Source of the DNA: an uncultured Faecalibacterium sp.
GTDB taxonomy: Bacteria > Bacillota > Clostridia > Oscillospirales > Ruminococcaceae
Direction of reading: 5' to 3'
Assembly: GCA_934512105.1 (NCBI GenBank)
Contig: CAKSWQ010000004.1
Location: forward strand, 1 to 64,000
Length of the DNA: 64,000 nucleotides
In this document: one piece after another, positions 35,984 to 43,636 of the stretch
Numbering within the stretch: the stretch's first letter is position 1
How the letters are laid out: each line of letters starts with the position of its first letter
Translations under genes and position numbers: made by a program
Notes under the pieces: model-generated
Databases searched by the model: none
Told to the model about the DNA's origin: nothing
What the model saw: the letters and a program-made list of their open reading frames with translations, nothing else

Positions 35984-37009
35984 GTGAATACCACCGCACC
36001 GCACGCCCTGAAAAAACGATTGCTGACCCTGGCACTGAGCTTTGCTTTCCTGCTTACCTGTCTGCCCGCTGCATTGGCAGTGGACCTGAACGTGGACGCA
36101 GGCTTCTACTTCAAGCAGAGCCGGGGCGGCACCTGCACGCTGGCCTCCGCAGCCATGATGCTGCGCCGCCGTGCCTACTTTGACGGGCTGAGCGACTGGA
36201 CGGATGTGACCGAGAACAGTGTGCGCTCCACCGCGTGGTCCAACGGCCTTGCACACAGCTTTACATATAAAGAGATGCAGGTGGGCTACGCCACTTTGCC
36301 CTCCGGTCTGCAAAGCAAGACGGCAGTGCTGATCTCCCTGCTGGAGCAGCACCCGGAGGGCATCGTCCTCTATGACCGCACCCAGCCCCATGCGGTGTTG
36401 CTGACCGACTACACCAACGGTATTTTCTATTGCTCCGACCCGGCGGGGAATATCGGCTACGGCCGCATTCCCATTACCAGCTCCAGCGTGTCCATTGCAA
36501 GATCCTCCTGCTACTGGTATGTCACCAAGGATCACAACAGCGTGGCGGTGCAGGCAGATGGCTTGCGGCTGGAGGGTGTGCGCTACCCGGTGAACATCCG
36601 CACCGGCAGCGGCATGGCACTGACCGGTACGGCCAACAGCGCCAGCGGCACCACCCTGACCAGCGTGCAGGTGGCTGTTCTGGATGCAGCTGACCAGACT
36701 GTGCAGAGCGCCGAGGCGCAGGTGAACGCCGCCGCCTTTTCGTTGAACACGCTGGACAGTCAGATCCGCTTCGGGGAACTGCCGGAGGGCAGATACACCT
36801 ATATGGTGCTTGTGACCGACTCTGCGGGCGAGAGCCTGTGCTTTGCCTCGGACTTCACGGTGTCCGGCAGTGCAAGCAGCACCCAGACCTACTGGTCGCT
36901 CAAGGACACCGACGGCTCCAAGCTGCAGCAGACGGTCAAGCAGATGGAGACCACAGTAGAGACCGCCGCCGAGACCACCGTAAGCTGGTTCGCAAAGCTG
37001 TTCGGCTGA
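35984..37009 (+). CDS. Secreted C39-like cysteine peptidase-fold protein
   Basis: About 341 residues from GTG 35984. An upstream ATG at 35945 is possible but has no RBS, whereas AAGAAAGGAAATACC precedes the GTG. The signal peptide runs LKKRLLTLALSFAFLLTCLP to an ALA site. The next 130 residues resemble peptidase C39: SRGGTCTLASAAMMLRR (candidate Cys), QPHAVLLTDYTNG (His) and FYCSDPAGN (Asp). The remaining residues look like a beta-sandwich, followed by an amphipathic C-terminal helix. C39-like domains cut double-glycine leaders or act in envelope processing. The substrate is unknown. Confidence 0.7.
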   Translation: MNTTAPHALKKRLLTLALSFAFLLTCLPAALAVDLNVDAGFYFKQSRGGTCTLASAAMMLRRRAYFDGLSDWTDVTENSVRSTAWSNGLAHSFTYKEMQVGYATLPSGLQSKTAVLISLLEQHPEGIVLYDRTQPHAVLLTDYTNGIFYCSDPAGNIGYGRIPITSSSVSIARSSCYWYVTKDHNSVAVQADGLRLEGVRYPVNIRTGSGMALTGTANSASGTTLTSVQVAVLDAADQTVQSAEAQVNAAAFSLNTLDSQIRFGELPEGRYTYMVLVTDSAGESLCFASDFTVSGSASSTQTYWSLKDTDGSKLQQTVKQMETTVETAAETTVSWFAKLFG

Positions 37010-37026
37010 TATAAGGATATAAATTT

Positions 37027-37060
37027 GGAGCTGCTGCACATTGCATTGTGCAGCAGCTCC
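37027..37060. terminator. Bidirectional terminator between convergent genes
   Basis: GGAGCTGCTGCACA at 37027-37040 pairs perfectly with 37047-37060, with AT-rich flanks on both sides. Confidence 0.8.
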
Positions 37061-37067
37061 ATTTGTG

Positions 37068-38084
37068 TTATCCCCGCAGCTCTGTGCCGGGGTAGTAGTG
37101 GGCCAGAATGGCGCGGTAGTCTGCGCCCTGCTCTGCCAGCGCTTTTGCGCCCCACTGGCTCATGCCTACGCCGTGTCCGTAGCCCCTTGTGGTAAAGGAG
37201 AAGGTGCCGCTCTGGCAGACCACCGTAAAGCAGGTGCTGCGCAGCCCCAGCGCCTTGCGCAGGGCAGTGCCCTGCACCGTCTGCCCGCATACCGGCAGGC
37301 TGTCCACATAGCCGGAGGGGGTGAGCACCGGCGTGCCGAACCACTGCGCCTGCTGAGAAAGGTCAGCGGCGATGCCCAGCTGCTCGGCCAGCAGCTGCTG
37401 CAATTGGGCGGCAGAGAGGTTCAGGGTGTATTCGTAGTTGTCGGCGGCGGTGTCGGTGCTGCTGTCCACCGGTACAAGATAGGGCAGGGCAGTGCCCCAC
37501 ACCTTCTCGCTGGCTTCGGTGCGGCCATTGGACATGGCAAAATAGCTTGTCCCGGCGGGGGCGTCCCCATAATACAGCACCTGCGTCTGTACGGCATCCA
37601 CCAGCGCAGAAAGCCGGGCGTAGTTGGCCGCGTATGCGGTGCCCCAGTAGCTGTGCAGCACTGCATCGGTCAGGCAGCCCTGCCGCCGGGCAGGGTCTGC
37701 GGTGAACCATGCGCCGTTTTCCCCGGTGCTGTGGTCCCGGCGGTACAGGGCATAGCTGTGCGCCGCCACCGCCTGCGCCTTCAGCGCTTCGTCCGGCCAG
37801 CTGACCGGCATCTCGGCAGCAACGGCCCCAATCAGGTACTCACGCAGCGGAAGCTCTACCGTCTGCCCGGTGCTCTGATCCGTAAAGCAGACGGTGGAGG
37901 CTGCATCGGCAGGGAAGGAGGCTTCTTGCCCGCTGCTTTCTTCCGAAGCGGCAGAGGCGGCTTCTGCTGCGGACGGAGCCACACTCTGCGCAAAAGCCAT
38001 GCAGGCAAAACGGTAGGCAGCACACGGCAGCGCACAGCTCAGCACCAGCAGAACGGCGCAAAGCAGCAAAAAGGAACGTTTCAT
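37068..38084 (-). CDS. SpoIID/LytB-domain protein
   Basis: A protein of 338 residues with an N-terminal signal or anchor helix (about 1-22), an Ala/Ser-rich linker (35-65) and a SpoIID/LytB domain. It shows PLREYLIGAVAAEMP, EALKAQAVAAHSYAL and near the C-terminus RGYGHGVGMSQWGAKALAEQG, all hallmarks of SpoIID, a lytic transglycosylase needed for engulfment in spore formers. It stands alone, away from other sporulation genes in the window. It could work on vegetative peptidoglycan. Its start is followed upstream by a 230-bp gap shared with citrate synthase. Confidence 0.88.
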   Translation of the reverse strand: MKRSFLLLCAVLLVLSCALPCAAYRFACMAFAQSVAPSAAEAASAASEESSGQEASFPADAASTVCFTDQSTGQTVELPLREYLIGAVAAEMPVSWPDEALKAQAVAAHSYALYRRDHSTGENGAWFTADPARRQGCLTDAVLHSYWGTAYAANYARLSALVDAVQTQVLYYGDAPAGTSYFAMSNGRTEASEKVWGTALPYLVPVDSSTDTAADNYEYTLNLSAAQLQQLLAEQLGIAADLSQQAQWFGTPVLTPSGYVDSLPVCGQTVQGTALRKALGLRSTCFTVVCQSGTFSFTTRGYGHGVGMSQWGAKALAEQGADYRAILAHYYPGTELRG

Positions 38085-38211
38085 ACTAGACCTCCTCCCG
38101 GAACGCAGGTTTTGGGAACATCATACGCCCGGCGGCGTGCAAACCGGCGGGAAATGCGCAGGGGAGACTCTGTATTTTTGCAGTTTGCGGTGAGAAGTGT
38201 GCACTTAGCGC

Positions 38212-38240
38212 TTGAATTTACTTCACAAAAGCGATATTAT
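38212..38240 (+). promoter_or_regulatory. Promoter for citrate synthase
   Basis: TTGAAT (38212-38217), 17 bp, TATTAT (38235-38240), followed by a leader of about 70 nt with AAAGGAGAA before the start. Confidence 0.75.
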
Positions 38241-38316
38241 AAAAGTATGTCCATCAGAGTGTAGGATGGACGGGAACGGAAAGTATAAAAAGTAAGAGAC
38301 GGAAAGGAGAACTCCT

Positions 38317-39687
38317 ATGAACTTTGCACACGCAGAAGTGGCAACGCTGGACCCGACGACCATGCGTACCCTGTGCGAGGAGTACATCGCAAACAACTAC
38401 ATCGACCCGGAGACCAGTGAACGGCTGGGGGTCAAGCGCGGCCTGCGCAACCCGGATGGCACCGGCGTGCTGGCCGGCCTGACCAACGTCTGTGACGTTG
38501 TGGGCTACAAAAAGGATCAGGAGGGTCATGTGATCCCCACCCCCGGCAAGCTGATCTACCGGGGCGTCAACATCAACGAGATCGTGGACGAGGCTTACCG
38601 CAACGACCGCTTCGTGTTTGAGGAAGTGATCTGGCTGCTTCTGTTCGGCAGCCTGCCCACCCGGGAGCAGCTGGACGATTTCTGCGAGATCCTGGCAGAG
38701 TCCCGCGCTTTGCCGGACGGCTTCATGGACACCATGAACGCCCCCTCGCCCAACATCATGAACAAGCTGCAGCGCTGTGTGCTGGGCCTGTACTCCTACG
38801 ACGACCGCGCCGAGGATCTGAGCCTTGAGAACATCCTGAACCAGAGCATCAACCTGATCGCCAGCATGCCCACCATGATGGTGAACGCTTACCAGATGAA
38901 GCGCCGCTACTACGACAAGCAGAGTATGTTCTTCCACCTGCCCAAGCCCGGCCAGAGCACGGCAGAGCACATCCTCAGCACCTACCGCCCGGATCAGAAG
39001 TTCACCCACGAGGAGGCAAAGCTGCTGGATATGTGCCTGCTGGTGCACGCAGACCACGGCGGCGGCAACTGCTCCACCTTTACCACCCGTGTGCTGTCCT
39101 CCTCCGGTACGGACACCTATTCGGCCATCTCTGCGGCCATCGGTGCCTTGAAGGGCCCCAAGCACGGCGGCGCGAACCTGATGGTCAACCGCCAGCTGCA
39201 GGATATCCTCAAGCACGTCGAGAACCCGGAGGATGACGACGAGGTGCGCGAGTATCTGCGCCGCATCCTGCGCAAGCAGGCGGGCGATGGCTCCGGCCTG
39301 ATCTACGGCATGGGTCATGCGGTGTACACCATCAGCGACCCCCGTGAGGTCATCCTGAAGCAGCGCGCAAAGCATCTGGCCTACGAAAAGGGCTTTGAAG
39401 AAGAGTACAATATGCTGTGCAGCATCGAGCGGCTGGCACCCGGCATCTTTGCCGAGGAAAAGGGCAGCTCCAAGCCGGTGTGCGCCAACGTGGACCTGTT
39501 CAGCGGTCTGATCTACAATATGCTGGGCATCTCGGAGGATCTGTACACCCCGCTGTTCGCCATCGCCCGTGTGCCGGGCTGGTGCGCACACCGGGTGGAA
39601 GAGGTGATCTTTGCCAACCGCATCATCCGCCCGGCTTACAAGTATCTGGGCGTGCGTCAGAAATATAAGCCCATCGAGGAGCGTTAA
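38317..39687 (+). CDS. gltA: Citrate synthase
   Basis: A protein of 456 residues that condenses acetyl-CoA and oxaloacetate. It has a longer N-terminus than the common GltA. Active-site motifs are LLVHADHGGGNCSTFTTR (His), YGMGHAVYTISDPR (His) and ANVDLFSGLIYNML (Asp). No other TCA-cycle gene is adjacent, so it probably serves glutamate synthesis in an incomplete cycle. Its stop codon overlaps the ATG of the next gene (TAATG). Confidence 0.93.
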   Translation: MNFAHAEVATLDPTTMRTLCEEYIANNYIDPETSERLGVKRGLRNPDGTGVLAGLTNVCDVVGYKKDQEGHVIPTPGKLIYRGVNINEIVDEAYRNDRFVFEEVIWLLLFGSLPTREQLDDFCEILAESRALPDGFMDTMNAPSPNIMNKLQRCVLGLYSYDDRAEDLSLENILNQSINLIASMPTMMVNAYQMKRRYYDKQSMFFHLPKPGQSTAEHILSTYRPDQKFTHEEAKLLDMCLLVHADHGGGNCSTFTTRVLSSSGTDTYSAISAAIGALKGPKHGGANLMVNRQLQDILKHVENPEDDDEVREYLRRILRKQAGDGSGLIYGMGHAVYTISDPREVILKQRAKHLAYEKGFEEEYNMLCSIERLAPGIFAEEKGSSKPVCANVDLFSGLIYNMLGISEDLYTPLFAIARVPGWCAHRVEEVIFANRIIRPAYKYLGVRQKYKPIEER

Positions 39688-40472
39688 TGAAACCGTTAGA
39701 GTTCGTTGTTGTCCTGCTCTGCGTGCTGCTTGGCCTTGGCCGCGGCGCAGACCTTGCCTTTGCTACGGATGCCGCCACCGGCCTGTGCATCGCAGGCTCG
39801 GTGTGGTGGCGGTATATCGCCTTGGGCGCTGTGGTGCTGGCCACAGTGCTGGCCGGGCGCAGCCGCCCGCTGCCTGAAAAGTCGCTGTGCAGCCGCCGCC
39901 CGGCGGCAGGCGTGCTGGCCTTTGCCGGGGCAGTGTGTATGCTGACTGCCGGTGCAGCACAGTTCGTGTTCGCCGCCGGTACAGTAAGCACTTTTGTGCG
40001 TATTCTGCTGGAGGTGGTCTGTGCCGTATGGCTGAGCAACCTCGGGCGCAGCTGGCTGCGCCGGGACGGCTGGAAAACGCCCGCCGGCAGTCTGCCGCTG
40101 GCCATAGCGGGCAGTGCACTGTTCTACTGGAACGTACTGATGCGCTTTATGGAAAACAGTTCCAGCTGGCACAGGGTACAGCCTACGGCAGCAGTCTGGC
40201 AGGAGCTGGCGGCGCTGCTGTTTCTGGCGGCGCTGGCACGCGCGTTGTACCTGCCCCGGCCGGAAAATGGCCGCACCCTGCATGCAGCGGCGCTTACAGC
40301 CTTCTGCCTGTGCCTGTGCTGGGAGCTGCCCCGGGTGCTTCTGCTGTTGGTAGCAGGCTTTGGCGGCGGCGCTGCGGCAGTGCTGCCGGAGCTGCTTTCC
40401 GGCCTTGCGCTGTGCTGCATCGGCGGCATGGGGCTTGCCTGTACTGGGAAGGGAAAAACTGGAAATAACTGA
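39687..40472 (+). CDS. Polytopic membrane protein, unknown function
   Basis: A protein of 261 residues with about seven hydrophobic segments, for example EFVVVLLCVLLGLGRG at the N-terminus, YIALGAVVLATVLAG, LPLAIAGSALFYWNVL and, late, LLSGLALCCIGGMGLACTG. There are no catalytic motifs I recognise. It overlaps the citrate synthase stop by one base and is probably translated by coupling, without its own clear RBS. The link to citrate synthase may be only transcriptional. Confidence 0.7.
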   Translation: MKPLEFVVVLLCVLLGLGRGADLAFATDAATGLCIAGSVWWRYIALGAVVLATVLAGRSRPLPEKSLCSRRPAAGVLAFAGAVCMLTAGAAQFVFAAGTVSTFVRILLEVVCAVWLSNLGRSWLRRDGWKTPAGSLPLAIAGSALFYWNVLMRFMENSSSWHRVQPTAAVWQELAALLFLAALARALYLPRPENGRTLHAAALTAFCLCLCWELPRVLLLLVAGFGGGAAAVLPELLSGLALCCIGGMGLACTGKGKTGNN

Positions 40473-40586
40473 CAAAAACGGCAGTACACCCTTGGTGCAA
40501 TTGAACAAAAGCTTTGTGGCAGGGTGCATAAAATCGTACAAAAGCAAAAAAAGATGAAATTGTGTTGTTAATTTTTTAGCAGACAC

Positions 40587-40615
40587 TTGAAAGTTTGCCG
40601 GTTTTGGTCTACAAT
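40587..40615 (+). promoter_or_regulatory. Promoter for gapA
   Basis: TTGAAA (40587-40592), 17 bp, TACAAT (40610-40615), about 55 nt before the start. The RBS is AGGAGG. Confidence 0.8.
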
Positions 40616-40670
40616 AAAGATACCGTGATTTATCCGATTATGGGTAAAATAATTAGGAGGTACTATTACA

Positions 40671-41702
40671 ATGGCTGTTAGAGTTGCTATCAATGGTTTC
40701 GGTCGTATTGGCCGTCTGGCTTTCCGTCAGATGTTTGATGCTGAGGGTTACGAGGTCGTCGCAATCAACGACCTGACCAGCCCCAAGATGCTGGCTCACC
40801 TGCTGAAGTACGATACTGCTCAGGGCTCTTTCTGCGGCAAGATCGGCGAGGGCAAGCACACTGTCGAGTCCACCGAGGATTCCATCATTGTTGACGGCAA
40901 GGAGATCAAGATCTACGCTGTTAAGGACGCAAAGGATGCTCCTTGGGGCGAGCTGAACGTTGACGTCGTTCTGGAGTGCACCGGCTTCTACACCAGCAAG
41001 GAGAAGAGCATGGCTCACATCCAGGCTGGCGCAAAGAAGGTCGTTATCTCTGCTCCCGCAGGCAACGATCTGAAGACCATCGTCTACTCTGTCAACGAGA
41101 AGACCCTGACCGCTGAGGATCAGGTCATCTCCGCTGCTTCCTGCACCACCAACTGCCTGGCTCCCATGGCCGACACCCTGAACAAGACCTTCCCCATCGT
41201 TTCCGGTATCATGACCACCGTTCATGCTTACACCGGCGACCAGATGATCCTGGATGGTCCTCAGCGCAAGGGCGATCTGCGCCGTGCTCGTGCTGGCGCA
41301 CAGAACATCGTTCCCAACTCCACCGGTGCTGCTAAGGCTATCGGTCTGGTCATCCCCGAGCTGAACGGCAAGCTGATCGGCTCTGCTCAGCGTGTGCCCG
41401 TTCCCACCGGTTCTACCACCCTGCTGGTTGCCGTTGTCAAGGGCAAGGATGTCACCAAGGAAGCTATCAACGCTGCCATGAAGGCTGCTGCTTCTGAGTC
41501 CTTCGGCTACAACGAGGATCAGATCGTTTCTTCCGATGTCATCGGTATGCGTTACGGCTCTCTGTTTGACGCTACCCAGACCATGGTCGCTAAGATCGAC
41601 GACGACACCTATCAGGTTCAGGTCGTGTCTTGGTACGACAACGAGAACTCCTACACCTCTCAGATGGTCCGTACCATTAAGTACTTCGCTGAGAACTGCT
41701 AA
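40671..41702 (+). CDS. gapA: Glyceraldehyde-3-phosphate dehydrogenase
   Basis: A protein of 343 residues, glycolytic, NAD-dependent by the Asp in [10 protein letters not shown]. It opens [16 protein letters not shown]. The catalytic Cys is in [13 protein letters not shown], with His in [10 protein letters not shown]. Phosphate binding is seen in [17 protein letters not shown]. Codon use is strongly biased like that of pgk and tpiA, so expression should be high. It is monocistronic, with its own promoter and a hairpin terminator, and lies 35 kb from the other glycolytic genes. Confidence 0.97.
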   Translation: MAVRVAINGFGRIGRLAFRQMFDAEGYEVVAINDLTSPKMLAHLLKYDTAQGSFCGKIGEGKHTVESTEDSIIVDGKEIKIYAVKDAKDAPWGELNVDVVLECTGFYTSKEKSMAHIQAGAKKVVISAPAGNDLKTIVYSVNEKTLTAEDQVISAASCTTNCLAPMADTLNKTFPIVSGIMTTVHAYTGDQMILDGPQRKGDLRRARAGAQNIVPNSTGAAKAIGLVIPELNGKLIGSAQRVPVPTGSTTLLVAVVKGKDVTKEAINAAMKAAASESFGYNEDQIVSSDVIGMRYGSLFDATQTMVAKIDDDTYQVQVVSWYDNENSYTSQMVRTIKYFAENC

Positions 41703-41812
41703 TTACAGCTCTGCGCTCAAAAGTGCTTGAGGTGCCGTGCTGAATGACAGCTGTTACCGGCTTTGCCGGGATGGACATGCTGTGATTGGCACGACAACGG
41801 TATAACGAGTTT

Positions 41813-41858
41813 AACACCCTTTCTTTTGCGGGTTTCCGTGAGAGGAAGGGTGTTTTTT
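41813..41858 (+). terminator. Terminator after gapA
   Basis: AACACCCTT at 41813-41821 pairs with AAGGGTGTT at 41846-41854, followed by TTTTT. Confidence 0.85.
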
Positions 41859-42153
41859 ATTCTGACTCTTTGTAAAATATTGGTAACGCGAGAAGTAGAA
41901 TAGGCAGACAGAGAGAGCAAATAGGTTGAGCTATGCCCCGGCGACTGTCAGGGGCTTTTAGGTTATGCGTTGCAGCAGACCGCTGGAAATCCCATAGAAC
42001 CAGTGAACAGAAAAACTGACCCGCTAGAATACGAATGTTGTTCCATTTCTCCGGACAGGATTGATAATTAGCAACTGAAGGCCTCTGCCTTTCACAGAAA
42101 TGTGATCGGCGGGGGCCTTTTTGCGTTGAGAAAACGATACCTGAAAATAAAAA
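41859..42153. other. Gene-free gap between gapA and the recombinase element
   Basis: No plausible reading frame. It has a small terminator-like stem GCCCC/GGGGC followed by TTTT at 41935-41959 and a larger terminator at 42079-42123. The two hairpins could be the ends of an untranslated RNA of 150-200 nt, but I recognise no RNA family. Confidence 0.35.
42079..42123 (+). terminator. Plus-strand terminator just outside the invertible element
   Basis: An 11-bp stem (AGGCCTCTGCC with GGCGGGGGCCT, two G-T pairs) is followed by a T-run. It would stop plus-strand transcripts before they reach the left recombination site at 42154. Confidence 0.75.
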
Positions 42154-42184
42154 AGTATCCTCCACAGTAAAAATGGAGGGCTAT
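42154..42184 (+). repeat. Left recombination site (IRL)
   Basis: Arm AGTATCCTCCA, 9-bp spacer CAGTAAAAA, inner arm TGGAGGGCTAT. The outer arm and spacer are the exact complement of the right site over 25 bp (42155-42179 against 43584-43608). The inner arm is degenerate in its last bases. Confidence 0.8.
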
Positions 42185-42199
42185 GGCAAAAATCCGGCG

Positions 42200-43354
42200 T
42201 TATTCCAGCAGATTCAACGATTCCATGCCCCTTATAGACACCTGATGGGAGAATATCCGGTTCATCTCCCGGCGCTTTCGGGTCAGGTCAGAATGCACAT
42301 AGCGCTGCAAGGTAATGTTGGCATTGGCGTGTCCTAACAATTCGCTAAGGGTCTTTACATCGCACCCCGCTTGCAGACAGGTCGTTGCAAAGGTGTGGCG
42401 CAGCGCGTGCGGACGTACTTGCCGGACATTAGCCTGTTTCAGATATGCTTTGATGCTTTTTCGGTAGCAGCGGGGTTCTGTGGGTTTGGATTCATTACCA
42501 GATAGAAACCATGCAGCATTGCTGGCGTTTCCGCGCAGTTTCTTCAGCATAATAAGCAGAAGTTTCGGGATTGGAATTTCTCGGCGGGAGGTGCGGGTTT
42601 TAGGCGTTTGGATGACTACCTTTGTATGCCCGTTTCCGCAGGAAATTCGACAGACCGTCCGGTTGATCTTCAACGTGCCAAGTTTCAGATCAAAATCACC
42701 CCATTGCAGGCCGCAGATCTCGCCAATACGCAGACCCAATTCAAAACCCAGTAGTAAGCCAATTTTGCGGGGCGTGGGGTCCTCCTGTACATATTGGTAG
42801 AGCCGTTGCTGCTCTGCCGGGGAGAGGGGCGTAGAAATTTTGTCGATGGCTTTTGGCAGCGCAACTTCCAGCTCCATCGGACGGATCAGGCGTAAGTGCG
42901 CAGCATATTTGCAGATACGCCGCAGCATGGAGATGCATTCCCGAGCAGAAGAGTTCCCCAGCGGTTTGTGTACGGCATCCGCAGGCGCGATGATCTGCTG
43001 CATGGCCTGTTCCAGAAAGCTCTCATCAAGGGACGCAACGGACGCTTTACCCAAAACAGGAAGAAGATACTTGTGCAGTGTGTACGAATAATGCGCATAG
43101 GTGGATTCCTTTATACTGTTCCGCAGGGAGCGTAGCCATACCTCAGCCAGTGCTTCAAAAGTCAGGTCTATTCTTTTCAGGTTGTAGAAACCCGCTTCCG
43201 CTTTTTTCCGAATCAGCACCTGCTTGACCTCTGCGTAAGCCATGCCATAGATGTAGCCCCACTGGATTTTCCCTTCCGGCGTGCGTGCCTTGATGTACCG
43301 GCCTTCCCACCGGCCATCTTTGCGTTTATGTATGTTTTCGCCCCGTCGTGCCAT
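42200..43354 (-). CDS. Tyrosine recombinase (phage-integrase family)
   Basis: A protein of 384 residues. Start ATG 43354 is chosen because AGGAGGAAACAG lies upstream and MARRGENIHKRKDGRWEGRY is the usual start. The N-terminal half (about 1-170) has an arm-type binding domain and a SAM-like core-binding domain (LAEVWLRSLRNSIKESTYAHY). The catalytic domain carries Arg in GLRIGEICGLQWGD, HALRHTFATT (His and Arg), LLGHANANITL and the nucleophile in QRYVHSD. All key residues are present. The stop lies 16 bp inside the left site. It probably inverts the surrounding segment rather than integrating a phage, since no phage genes are present. Confidence 0.9.
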   Translation of the reverse strand: MARRGENIHKRKDGRWEGRYIKARTPEGKIQWGYIYGMAYAEVKQVLIRKKAEAGFYNLKRIDLTFEALAEVWLRSLRNSIKESTYAHYSYTLHKYLLPVLGKASVASLDESFLEQAMQQIIAPADAVHKPLGNSSARECISMLRRICKYAAHLRLIRPMELEVALPKAIDKISTPLSPAEQQRLYQYVQEDPTPRKIGLLLGFELGLRIGEICGLQWGDFDLKLGTLKINRTVCRISCGNGHTKVVIQTPKTRTSRREIPIPKLLLIMLKKLRGNASNAAWFLSGNESKPTEPRCYRKSIKAYLKQANVRQVRPHALRHTFATTCLQAGCDVKTLSELLGHANANITLQRYVHSDLTRKRREMNRIFSHQVSIRGMESLNLLE

Positions 43355-43516
43355 TTCTGTTTCCTCCTGCGGCTCGGACACTCATCTGACCACTTATTTT
43401 GTCCATCTTCGTTTTAAGCTGCGTTTTTCATGAAGAACTGGGCAACATGCAAAAAAGTTTTGGCTTCTGCGAGTTTTTTTCTAAGGTCAGATGGGATACA
43501 TTTGTTAAGATTTCTA

Positions 43517-43545
43517 TTGAATCCCAGATATAACCATGATAAAAT
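43517..43545 (+). promoter_or_regulatory. Promoter inside the invertible element, facing the EPS locus
   Basis: TTGAAT (43517-43522), 17 bp, TAAAAT (43540-43545). The expected transcript starts near 43552, crosses the right site and enters the helicase gene. After inversion it would point away from the locus. Confidence 0.7.
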
Positions 43546-43578
43546 AATAAGAGAATCCAGACAATCTTATTTAAAACC

Positions 43579-43609
43579 GGTATCCTCCATTTTTACTGTG
43601 GAGGATACC
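43579..43609 (-). repeat. Right recombination site (IRR)
   Basis: A perfect 11-bp inverted arm pair (GGTATCCTCCA / TGGAGGATACC) flanks the 9-bp spacer TTTTTACTG. The spacer is the complement of the left spacer, so the two sites are inverted relative to each other. The RNA would also form a strong hairpin in the leader of the helicase gene. Confidence 0.8.
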
Positions 43610-43636
43610 CCTTTATTGCGGGAAGGGGTGAACAAA

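Larger units (their letters stand above)
42154..43609. mobile_element. Candidate invertible promoter element (inverton) carrying its own recombinase
   Basis: The 1.46-kb segment is bounded by inverted copies of one site (42154-42184 and 43579-43609). It encodes a tyrosine recombinase on the minus strand and carries a plus-strand promoter at 43517-43545 that points across the right site into the helicase and EPS genes. Recombination between inverted sites would flip the segment. The structure is read directly; the switching is inferred. Confidence 0.7.

Noticed and set aside
42154..43609. Phage or ICE attachment sites flanking an integrase
   Set aside because: The two sites are inverted, not direct, repeats, and there are no phage, conjugation or excisionase genes between them. 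Inversion fits better than excision.
43430..43636. Helicase start at ATG 43430
   Set aside because: It lies upstream of the predicted transcript start, would make the protein cross the recombination site, and encodes residues unlike any helicase N-terminus. GTG 43637 has a good RBS.
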